Shown: positions 59,001 to 64,000 of the stretch, in pieces
Numbering within the stretch: position 1 is the stretch's first letter
Layout of the letters: each line of letters starts with the position of its first letter
Made by a program: the position numbers and the translations under genes
Origin: Apricaphanius iberus
Lineage: Eukaryota > Chordata > Actinopteri > Cyprinodontiformes > Aphaniidae
Length of the DNA stretch: 64,000 bases
Reading direction: 5' to 3'
NCBI GenBank assembly: GCA_028564705.1
Contig: JAPXFQ010000483.1
Location: 1,736,001 to 1,800,000, forward strand
Notes under the pieces: generated by a model
What the model was told of the DNA's origin: nothing
What the model saw: the letters and a program-made list of their open reading frames with translations, nothing else
Database searches by the model: none

Positions 59001-62000
59001 CCTCTTGACAAAATAAATTTAACTCTAGCTAGCACATGGCTTTAGCTAGCTGAATTCATGTTAAATCAAACACATTTGCACATGTAAATGGTAAATTCCC
59101 TGTATTTGTATTTGCATAGCGCTTTACGAGATATGCAAAGTTTGGTAACATGTTACACCCTGCAGTGTATGTGTGGCATAAATAAACTGAAAAAGTAGGA
59201 ATATTGTAAAAACCCAAAAAGCTAAATAAACCAGACATAAAAATCTGTGCAGACCAGCTGTAGCTTTAAAGGCTCTGTTTTGATGAGAAGCGACCTTTGA
59301 CAAAGTATCTGTTGATTCTGCTGCTCTACTGCTGAGGTTAAAGGTCATCTTGTTCTTCATGCTTACTGGACATAATGGCTGGGTCCAAACTTAGGCTCTG
59401 CATCCTCTAAAGGATCCTTCCTACCCGGTTTAAGGAGGAATGGTCCTACATGGACTGCAAAGTTGGAAGTAAGTGTCTGAATTTAGACGGCTTACCCTTC
59501 TCTCTGTAATTCTTCACTTGATTGCTTAGTTAAAAAATGTGTACGTTTTTGCTGATTTTGCCACTTGCCTCACAATGTTATAGTAAATTATTGAAGTAAA
59601 AGGGTTAGATTAAATTAATATAACTACAAACAGTATATATATATACATATTTAGAAAAACACATCTTAATACTTATATTTTTGTTCTCTGCAAACCCTGC
59701 TGATGGACAATGGAATGAACAGTGGGAGGAGGCATCCTGAAGATCTCTGCACACCTCAGATACGACCAGCCAATGATCTCAGCTGCAGAACTCCCTCCAT
59801 GTCTCTGATACTTTCAACAGTTCCAGAAACCCTGCCAGGGACTTGCGCTGTATTTTTGTAAATATTTCAATGGTCCAATACCCGGTCACTCAGATTGATC
59901 CTGCAAGTAACTGTTAAATTGTTTGTTTTGTTCTGTAAATAGTTTTATTTATTTATATTGTTGATTTTTTGCTTCATGTTAAATATTTTCTACAAGTTAT
60001 TACAAATGTATAGGTCTATAAAGTTCATGTTCATGTTAAAAAAATGTACACTACCGTTCAAAAGTTTGGGGTCACATTGAAATGTCCTTATTTTTGAAGG
60101 AAAATTACTGTACTTTTCAATGAAGATAACTTTAAACTAGTCTTAACTTTAAAGAAACACATGCTATACATTGTTAATGTGGTAAATGACTATTCTAGCT
60201 GCAAATGTCTGGTTTTTGGTGCAATATCTACATAGGTGTATAGAGGCCCATTTCCAGCAACTATCACTCCAGTGTTCTAACGGTACAATGTGTTTGCTCA
60301 TTGGCTCAGAAGGCTAATTGATGATTAGAAAACCCTTGTGCAATCATGTTCACACATCTGAAAACAGTTTAGCTCGGTACAGAAGCTACAAAACTGACCT
60401 TTCTTTGAGCAGATTGAGTTTCTGGAGCATCACATTTGTGGGGTCAATTAAACGCTCAAAATGGCCAGAAAAAGAGAACTTTCATCTGAAACTCGACAGT
60501 CTATTCTTGTTCTTAGAAATGAAGGCTATTCCATGCGAGAAATTGCTAAGAAATTGAAGATTTCCTACAACGGTGTGTACTACTCCCTTCAGAGGACAGC
60601 ACAAACAGGCTCTAACCAGAGTAGAAAAAGAAGTGGGAGGCCGCGTTGCACAACTGAGCAAGAAGATAAGTACATTAGAGTCTCTAGTTTGAGAAACAGA
60701 CGCCTCACAGGTCCCCAACTGGCATCTTCATTAAATAGTACCCGCAAAACACCAGTGTCAACATCTACAGTGAAGAGGCGGCTGCGGGATTCTGGGCTTC
60801 AGGGCAGAGTGGCAAAGAAAAAGCCATATCTGAGACTGGCCAATAAAAGAAAAAGATTAAGATGGGCAAAAGAACACAGACATTGGACAGAGGAAGACTG
60901 GAAAAAAGTGCTGTGGACGGATGAATCCAAGTTTGAGGTGTTTGGATCACAAAGAAGAACGTTTGTGAGACGCAGAACAACAGAAAAGATGCTGGAAGAA
61001 TGCCTGACGCCATCTGTTAAGCATGGTGGAGGTAATGTGATGGTCTGGGGTTGCTTTGGTGCTGGTAAGGTGGGAGATTTGTACAGGGTAAAAGGGATTC
61101 TGAATAAGGAAGGCTATCACTCCATTTTGCAACGCCATGCCATACCCAGTGGACAGCGCTTGATTGGAGCCAATTTCATCCTACAACAGGACAATGACCC
61201 AAAACACACCTCGAAATTGTGCAAGAACTATTTAGAGAAGAAGCAGGCAGCTGGTATTCTATCGGTAATGGAGTGGCCAGCGCAGTCACCAGATTTGAAC
61301 CCCGTTGAGCTGTTGTGGGAGCAGCTTGACCGTATGGTACGCAAGAAGTGCCCATCCAACCAATCCAAATTGTGGGAGCTGCTTCTAGAAGCGTGGGGTG
61401 CAATTTCTCCAGATTACCTCAACAAATTAACAGCTAGAATGCCAAAGGTCTGCAATGCTGTAATTGCTGCAAATGGAGGATTCTTTGATGAAAGCAAAGT
61501 TTGATGTAAAAACAATCTTATTTCAAATAAAAATCATTATTTCTAACCTTGTCAATGTCTTGACTCTATTTTTTATTCATTTCACAACGTATGGTGGTGA
61601 ATAAGTGTGACTTTTCATGGAAAACACAAAATTGTTTGGGTGACCCCAAACTTTTGAACGGTAGTGTAAAGTTCACTTTAAGGGAAATTTAAAAAACTGT
61701 AAATAAAATGAATTATGGGCAGTATTTCTCTTAATCAGTTTATTCAGAACAAATCTTTGAAATCTCATAACAAAACAATAAGAATGTTATATTACCTAAA
61801 ATAAGAAGTTATTTGGTAACTAATTTTTCTAGAATAGAAAAAAGTCTTTCCATCCTCTCCCTGCTCTGCTGGGCTCTCCTCTCTTCACCCTCCATATTCT
61901 GCCTTATTTCCTCTCTGAATAGGTCTAACAGCTTTTCATCTGTCTCTTTGCCTCTTCCTCCCTGTTTTTCTTAGTTTCCTGTCTCCATCCTTTTCTTCCT

Positions 62001-62460
62001 CCTGTCTCCCCTCTTGGTCACTCTTTCCTGCATATGAGCCTGTAGTGTCCTTAGGGATGGAGACAATAAGGACAGGGGGACTCGGTGAAGGCCTCTTTCC
62101 AAACACCTCATCCATGAGGGCAAACCAGGGCCAAGTAGCAGCAATGGGCTTCCCGTTCTCAGTCATTCAGAAAAAAATCAAGCAAACCATGCTTATTCTT
62201 TATTCCTCTGCTCTTCTTTTCCATCCCTTAGTCTCTGTCATGGAAGTGGAGTGCGTTCGTGAGGGCTGCCAGTCAGAAACTCTGCGGCGGATGGCAGGTT
62301 CGGTGCCAGAGGGCCGATGTTTGACGGTGGTCTTCAAAGGACCCCGAAAGAGCCTGGATCTCCTCTGCAGCAGTCAGGAGGAAGCTGAGCGCTGGGCCCG
62401 AGGCATCCGAACCCTGCAGGAGAGAGTGGACAACATGACCCACAAGGAGAAACTGGACCA
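34959..62460 (+). CDS. plcd3: Phospholipase C delta 3, N-terminal exons (gene continues past the window)
   Basis: Three exons (34959-35034, 40628-40795, 62232-62460) join in phase to give 157 complete residues. The N-terminus is short and basic (MLGSKHKKNRAGTSEPKAID). The PH domain spans about residues 37-145, with the KVRS...W...R pattern that binds PIP2 headgroups (K44, R46, W50, R54) and the CLTVVFKGPRKSLDL strand pair. It then enters the linker DNMTHKEKLD before the EF hands. The PH domain anchors PLC delta enzymes to PIP2 membranes; the catalytic X/Y barrel and C2 domain are outside the window. The sequence fits PLCD3 better than PLCD1 (ECVREGCQSE, ERVDNMT), and its divergent neighbour ACBD4 supports that. 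A teleost a/b paralogue cannot be assigned. Introns of 5.6 and 21.4 kb are full of transposons. Confidence 0.9.
35035..36615. other. plcd3 intron 1, first part
   Basis: No exon or defined repeat recognised. Confidence 0.4.
36616..37593. mobile_element. Probable DNA-transposon-derived MITE with an inserted retroelement tail
   Basis: The ends share imperfect inverted sequence (gtcccaat...gatcggatcgg at the left; its complement around 37550-37593 at the right). Between them lies an antisense retroelement tail at 36884-37150. A clear target duplication was not found. Confidence 0.4.
36884..37150 (-). mobile_element. Antisense fish retroelement 3' tail, copy 1 of 5
   Basis: It starts attcaattcagtttatttat, then gccatttcacaacagatgtc, agaagattgcgtcg and ctcagcaatccctcacac. 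The same order of blocks recurs at 43388, 50901 and 55236, with a shorter version at 57706. It is the 3' end of a CR1/L2/Rex1-type element or a SINE using that tail. No coding sequence. Confidence 0.7.
38284..38935. mobile_element. Non-autonomous element with long inverted ends
   Basis: The left part (gtccccaaatg... through gcgataaaagttatttt near 38350) is matched by the reverse complement of 38868-38935 (aaataacttttatcgcttca ... tttggggatcatc). The inverted arms are about 65 bp and imperfect. The interior has a 61-codon open frame of no recognised family. Superfamily and target duplication are undetermined. Confidence 0.5.
38936..40627. other. plcd3 intron 1, last part
   Basis: Unrecognised, with probable decayed repeats near 39270-40030. 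The sequence just before 40628 is a good polypyrimidine tract (ccttttttcttcccag). Confidence 0.4.
40628..40795 (+). CDS. plcd3: plcd3 exon 2: start of the PH domain
   Basis: Acceptor ttcttcccag at 40618-40627 and donor gtgagt at 40796; 168 nt, phase 1 on both sides. It encodes GVQDDEDVKQMLQGSSMVKV, then RSTRWQKHRTLKLLEDG and VTVWCQSQK. This is the LxxGSxLxKVRSxxWxxxR strand of PLC delta PH domains. Confidence 0.93.
40828..41176. mobile_element. hAT-type MITE (349 bp) next to plcd3 exon 2
   Basis: The inverted ends (cacacgtgtcaaactc... and ...tagtttgacaccgctg) are flanked by an exact 8-bp duplication, atctagag, at 40820-40827 and 41177-41184. It inserted 33 bp downstream of the exon 2 end without touching the splice donor. 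No coding capacity. Confidence 0.85.
41735..42170 (+). mobile_element. Sense L2/Rex1-type retroelement copy, left part
   Basis: A coding remnant (SSSDAEKLVHAFVTSRLEYC) leads into the same 3' region as 31930-32990. It is split at 42171 by the Harbinger MITE complex and continues at 45081-45335. Confidence 0.7.
42340..43167. mobile_element. hAT-type non-autonomous element (828 bp) inside the MITE
   Basis: Inverted ends tagctctgcac... and ...gtgcagcccta with an exact 8-bp duplication, gtttcaag, at 42332-42339 and 43168-43175. No transposase frame is visible. Confidence 0.85.
43388..43970 (-). mobile_element. Antisense fish retroelement tail, copy 2 of 5
   Basis: It begins ttcaattcaattcaattcag and carries the family's ordered blocks to about 43665, then further element sequence to about 43970, where 28S-like sequence begins. 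Confidence 0.7.
43977..44122 (+). pseudogene. 28S rRNA-derived fragment 1
   Basis: The sequence from cccgtggacggtgtagggcc through gggtggtaaactccatctaa to accggcacgagaccgatagt matches the 5' part (D1-D2 border) of vertebrate 28S rRNA. The GC-rich D-loop part is shortened. It lacks the rest of the gene and lies within repeats, so it is a pseudogene or a captured rRNA piece, not an rDNA unit. Confidence 0.88.
45081..45335 (+). mobile_element. Sense L2/Rex1-type retroelement copy, right part
   Basis: Continues the copy interrupted at 42171. It includes the block tctccatagaagct and the cctgttcagtggtgatgcc region found also at 32475-32530. It is followed by another repeat-like sequence starting gtgttgtcacagtacc. 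Confidence 0.65.
45336..46740. other. plcd3 intron 2 segment, no gene recognised
   Basis: The first 150 bp resemble a fish DNA-transposon end (gtgttgtcacagtaccaaca), but no partner end was found. The rest is unrecognised. Confidence 0.35.
46741..47144. mobile_element. hAT-type MITE (404 bp), copy 2 of 3
   Basis: Ends tagggatgcacc... and ...ggtgcaaccct a, with duplications gctttaat (46733-46740) and actttaat (47145-47152), one mismatch. Longer interior than the copy at 13287-13572, with the same gataccgat repeats and the shared block gtgacagtgtggaggtcctg. Confidence 0.85.
47153..49369. other. plcd3 intron 2, nothing recognised
   Basis: AT-rich, with a poly-A run near 47339-47352. No exon or defined repeat. 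Confidence 0.4.
49370..50770 (-). repeat. Uncharacterised repeat-like segment with a small membrane-protein-like frame
   Basis: The left end (cattgatcccacaaggggaa) is the reverse of a 3' tail common to several fish retroelements, so the segment is probably antisense. At about 50227-50054 the minus strand has a short frame, MEDIRLFGYMWIGFLLIGMG, followed by a Cys pair and a Leu/Glu-rich helix. The pattern is one membrane span plus a coiled coil. A longer minus-strand frame at 50774-50292 has no recognised domain. I cannot name the element. Confidence 0.35.
50901..51168 (-). mobile_element. Antisense fish retroelement tail, copy 3 of 5
   Basis: Same ordered blocks as 43388-43665, with high similarity through agaagattgcgtcgtg and ggaaggaaaaactcccttt. 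Confidence 0.75.
51169..52829. other. plcd3 intron 2 segment, nothing recognised
   Basis: No exon or defined repeat. Confidence 0.4.
52838..53209. mobile_element. hAT-type MITE (372 bp), copy 3 of 3
   Basis: Ends tagggatgcaac... and ...gggtgcatcccta, with duplications ctaatttc (52830-52837) and ctcatttc (53210-53217), one mismatch. The gataccgat-rich interior is the most diverged of the three copies. Confidence 0.83.
53700..54772 (+). mobile_element. hAT-derived element with BED-finger remnant
   Basis: Ends tagcgttgggca... and ...tgcccaacccta are inverted. The flanks ctcttgac and ttctttat may be a decayed 8-bp duplication (5 of 8 match). The interior includes a BED zinc-finger remnant at 53964-54089 and no further transposase. 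Confidence 0.7.
53964..54089 (+). pseudogene. BED-type zinc finger remnant of a hAT/ZBED transposase
   Basis: One 42-codon frame reads SKVWLYFDL, a stop, KDGFAKCNTRHKL, then TTNMTKHLWQLHG. This matches the BED finger of ZBED-type hAT transposases: a VW.YF start, a Cys pair, then TTNM.KHL...HG. The second Cys is Arg, and there is one in-frame stop. The first Cys and both His remain. Confidence 0.78.
55236..55545 (-). mobile_element. Antisense fish retroelement tail, copy 4 of 5
   Basis: Starts attcaattcactttatttat and keeps the ordered blocks (tcatactgagcaagtatgta, accagaaccagaacttgcct) in diverged form. Confidence 0.65.
55771..55950 (+). pseudogene. 28S rRNA-derived fragment 2
   Basis: From agcgcagaattc through gggcatgtggcgtacagaaa, tgtgtggccggtaatggccc and gggaatgcagcct to actccatctaagg, the order and sequence follow the 5' part of 28S rRNA. 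It is more diverged than fragment 1 and extends further 5'. It also lies on the plus strand, roughly 500 bp after an antisense retroelement tail. Confidence 0.8.
56600..57060 (-). mobile_element. Antisense LINE 3' end, same family as 33740-34440
   Basis: The minus strand encodes GTTVEQLEKMMQRSILHLIK, then SKRGFFSRRLLQFRCNTDRY and RKSFLPTGIIIYNNSL. The segment near 56690-56730 (gcctgtggggagaaaggatt) is shared with 33830-33850. Confidence 0.7.
57205..57624. mobile_element. Harbinger-type MITE (420 bp), uninterrupted copy
   Basis: Ends tggtgcgttcagaccgc... and ...gcggtgtgtacgtacca with TAA duplications at 57202-57204 and 57625-57627. TWA duplications of 3 bp are the mark of PIF/Harbinger elements. 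No coding capacity. This copy serves as reference for the two interrupted ones. Confidence 0.83.
57706..57850 (-). mobile_element. Antisense fish retroelement tail, copy 5 of 5 (short)
   Basis: Starts aattcaattcaattcacttt and gcgccaatttacaac, then cattccaatcagttaaaa and ggaatcccagcaga. It is a related subfamily, truncated early. Confidence 0.65.
57851..60046. other. plcd3 intron 2 segment, nothing recognised
   Basis: AT-rich. No exon. A scrap near 59085-59130 (atggtaaattccctgtattt) resembles a common fish repeat. Confidence 0.4.
60049..60075 (+). repeat. Left terminal inverted repeat of the DD38E transposon
   Basis: 27 bp, exact reverse complement of 61640-61666, preceded by TA. Confidence 0.97.
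60461..61504 (+). CDS. DD38E transposase, full length (347 aa)
   Basis: This cut-and-paste transposase binds the terminal repeats and moves the element to TA sites. Residues about 8-47 form the first helix-turn-helix of a paired-like DNA-binding domain (REIAKKLKISYNGVYYSLQR), then an AT-hook-like SGRPR (58-62) and a second HTH (TGPQLASSLN...TVKRRLRDSGL). The catalytic core has Asp154 (LWTDESKFE), Asp244 (LQQDNDPKHT) and Glu283 (DLNPVELLW), with 38 residues between Asp244 and Glu283 where Tc1/Sleeping Beauty has 34. GGGNVMVWGCF is the Gly-rich box. The length is standard, and all three catalytic residues are present with no stop or frameshift. The first Met is chosen because it begins MARKRELS, the family start, after a 412-bp leader. 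Confidence 0.94.
   Translation: MARKRELSSETRQSILVLRNEGYSMREIAKKLKISYNGVYYSLQRTAQTGSNQSRKRSGRPRCTTEQEDKYIRVSSLRNRRLTGPQLASSLNSTRKTPVSTSTVKRRLRDSGLQGRVAKKKPYLRLANKRKRLRWAKEHRHWTEEDWKKVLWTDESKFEVFGSQRRTFVRRRTTEKMLEECLTPSVKHGGGNVMVWGCFGAGKVGDLYRVKGILNKEGYHSILQRHAIPSGQRLIGANFILQQDNDPKHTSKLCKNYLEKKQAAGILSVMEWPAQSPDLNPVELLWEQLDRMVRKKCPSNQSKLWELLLEAWGAISPDYLNKLTARMPKVCNAVIAANGGFFDESKV
61640..61666 (-). repeat. Right terminal inverted repeat of the DD38E transposon
   Basis: 27 bp, exact reverse complement of 60049-60075, followed by TA. Confidence 0.97.
61669..62231. other. plcd3 intron 2, end
   Basis: Non-coding. A pyrimidine-rich stretch (cttcttttccatcccttag) ends at the exon 3 acceptor. An open frame begins upstream at 62045, but only the part after 62231 is exon. 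Confidence 0.6.
62232..62460 (+). CDS. plcd3: plcd3 exon 3: core of the PH domain
   Basis: Acceptor cccttag at 62225-62231; 229 nt, phase 1 in and 2 out. It encodes SVMEVECVREGCQSETLRRM, then VPEGRCLTVVFKGPRKSLDL and ERWARGIRTLQERVDNMTHK, ending KEKLD plus CA. The next codon (His or Gln of LDHWIHS in relatives) would be completed by the following exon, which is not in the window. There is no GT at the exon end; the intron starts with ATATCCTT. Confidence 0.93.
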
Positions 62461-62469
62461 ATATCCTTC
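62461..62469 (+). promoter_or_regulatory. plcd3: U12-type (AT-AC) 5' splice site
   Basis: Directly after exon 3 the sequence is ATATCCTTC, matching the U12-dependent donor consensus (A/G)TATCCTTT except the last base. No GT donor fits here in the right phase. Minor-spliceosome introns recur in phospholipase C genes. The branch site and AC acceptor would be beyond the window. Confidence 0.8.
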
Positions 62470-63429
62470 AACTGCTGAACTCAAACAGTAAATAACTGCA
62501 CAGAGGAAACTTCTCAGCAGTTTTTCCACACACCAGTACTGTGAGAATGTTTTAGGCAGGTGTGAAAAAGTGCTGTAAACAAAGAGTGCTTTCAAAAAGG
62601 GAAGAGTTCACCATCACCTCCAGGACTTCATGTTCTTCTTTAGGCTGAAGATGGTTCGTAATCACTTTCGCTTTATATTTGGGATTATTTTCCTACTGCA
62701 GATTAAATTTAAGGCCAATCTTATGCTCCCTGCAGGTATTGCATGATTGATAATTAACTGCCAGTTCCTATGTTTTTTGAATACTTGATTCGCTTGGCCT
62801 TGTTGCCAGATAGCACTGCTGAACATCATCTGATTTCAAAGAGTAATGCGTCACTAAGTGTCCTTGGCTTACCACTCCGTCTGCAATCCTTAATGTTGTT
62901 CATTTATTTTTGTTCTTTAAAGAGCTTTTCTAGAAACCCCAGTCTGCTTTGAAATCTTTGACTTGGAGAAACCTTGATGTAGTAGAACTATGGTGTGTCT
63001 TGTTGCTGAGCTCAATCTTGCCATGACATGAACCAATCTTCCACAACTTGACCTTTGTAGCAGAGTTTGGCTGTTCCTCGCCCAGTTTTAACCCTCCTAC
63101 ACAGCTGCTTCTGTTTCAGTTAATGACTGTCTTTCAACTTACGATTAACATTGGTGATCATTAGCACCCATTTGGTATAATTGGTTGATCTTACCAGACT
63201 ACAATCCTACAAAATCCCTGACTGTCCAAGTGCTATAAGAACTGACACGGGTTAAAAGGCAAAACGTATTAACACTAAATATTGATTTAGATTTTTCTTT
63301 TTTCTCACTTTCCATTTTGTAAATTGGTCAAAATAATAATTACATTTCTGAAAGTATTCTGTGTTTACAGCATTTTTTCACACCTGCCTAAAACTTTTAC
63401 ATGGTACTGTATACATTGTATAAAGAACC
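62470..63429. other. plcd3 intron 3, nothing recognised
   Basis: No exon encoding the expected EF-hand start (WIHSY...) was found before the window end. Confidence 0.5.
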
Positions 63430-64000
63430 ATGGTGAAGGTATTTTGGGACCTTAGTGCAGCATTTGGCACCGCTGATCATGATATACGATTGGAATGACT
63501 GTATAGCTGTGTCTGACTCTTTGGTACAGTACTTAGCTTGTTAGCATCTTACCTTAAAGGGATATTCCACCCCTAAGTAAAAATTTGTCTGTTGCCATAT
63601 TTCTCAGAGTTAGATAAATGAGAAAACAAAAACATTTTGTAACCAGCCCAGTAGTTCCCTTCATCTGGCAAGTCTGCTCTCTTTAGCTTTAGCTAAGCAT
63701 AAACCAGTGTAAGTGAATGGGAACTACTAGCATACAGGACCTTGAAAAACTCATCCATGTGTTTATCTTTAGTCAGATTGAGAAATCCAACAGCAATCTC
63801 ACAGGTCTGCGTAAAAAGTCAATTAGACAGCTGCAGCTGATCCAAAACACTGCTGCTCGCATCTTCACTAGAACCAGGAAAGTAGAGGACACTACCCCAG
63901 TTCTAATGTCTTTAAATGGGTACCTGGAGCTCAAAGAATAGACTTCAAAATAGTTGCTAGTTTATAAATCATTTAATAGCTTAGCACAGATGTATGTTGA
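63430..64000 (+). mobile_element. L2-type LINE fragment running off the right edge
   Basis: It contains KVFWDLSAAFGTADHDI near 63430-63485 and IRQLQLIQNTAARIFTRTRK near 63815-63880, which are RT palm and C-terminal blocks. The part between is mostly deleted or replaced. It is a dead copy. Confidence 0.7.

Larger units (their letters stand above)
60049..61666 (+). mobile_element. Intact Tc1-superfamily transposon, DD38E (Intruder type)
   Basis: 1618 bp bounded by perfect 27-bp inverted repeats (60049-60075 and 61640-61666, starting cactaccgttcaaaagtttg) and TA target duplications (60047-60048, 61667-61668). It has one uninterrupted transposase gene and an AATAAA at 61526-61531. The catalytic spacing of 38 residues between the second Asp and the Glu is that of the DD38E/Intruder family, a sister to DD34E/Tc1. 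It sits in plcd3 intron 2 in the sense direction. Confidence 0.92.

Noticed and set aside
62045..62231. Open frame extending plcd3 exon 3 upstream to an ATG at 62045
   Set aside because: A good acceptor at 62231 and phase agreement with exon 2 show that this part is intron.
62461..62491. Read-through of exon 3 to a stop at 62489-62491
   Set aside because: The added residues have no match to the conserved LDHWIHS continuation of PLC delta, and the ATATCCTT donor explains the break better.

Overview
The window is nuclear DNA of a teleost fish. It carries spliced vertebrate genes in a background of fish-type repeats: L2/CR1-type and RTE-type LINEs, Tc1-like, hAT and Harbinger DNA transposons, and a Gmr1-like Ty3/gypsy element. 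There are no bacterial operons, ribosome binding sites or CRISPR arrays. The species cannot be named from the sequence alone.

Host genes. On the minus strand, nine coding exons between 15190 and 2020 join in phase into a complete 379-residue acyl-CoA-binding-domain protein, ACBD4. It has an ACB domain, a VAP-binding FFAT-like motif, a Gly-rich linker, a coiled coil and a C-terminal membrane anchor. A non-coding first exon and a promoter with two TCACGTGA palindromes lie near 15.4-15.6 kb. On the plus strand, three exons (34959-35034, 40628-40795, 62232-62460) encode the N-terminus and PH domain of a phospholipase C delta, best matched to PLCD3. The gene continues past the right edge, and its third intron opens with a U12-type ATATCCTT splice site. 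ACBD4 and PLCD3 are also divergent neighbours in mammals, so the pair is ancestral. Here about 19 kb of nested transposons lies between their 5' ends.

Layout. 0-2 kb: acbd4 downstream flank. 2-15.6 kb: acbd4, with introns holding a decayed Tc1 element, LINE scraps and a hAT MITE. 16.6-24.1 kb: an L2-type LINE split by a 5.7-kb LTR retrotransposon with 5-bp target duplications. The pol order of that element is protease-integrase-reverse transcriptase-RNase H, the Gmr1 arrangement, and it is broken by frameshifts. 24.4-34.4 kb: a mosaic of mostly antisense LINE fragments. 34.9 kb to the end: plcd3, with introns full of MITEs. These include hAT copies with 8-bp duplications, Harbinger-type copies with TWA duplications that are themselves hit by other elements, a hAT derivative keeping a BED-finger remnant, and two 28S-rRNA-derived fragments. 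At 60049-61666 there is an intact Tc1-superfamily transposon with a 347-residue DD38E transposase (Intruder type), perfect 27-bp terminal repeats and TA duplications.

The two host genes act in separate lipid processes: peroxisome-ER tethering and acyl-CoA binding for ACBD4, PIP2 hydrolysis for PLCD3. The mobile elements are parasites of the locus. Most are dead; only the DD38E transposon looks able to make a full protein. No wholly new system was found. The strongest leads are the rearranged-pol retrotransposon, the intact DD38E element, the AT-AC intron and the rRNA-derived fragments.
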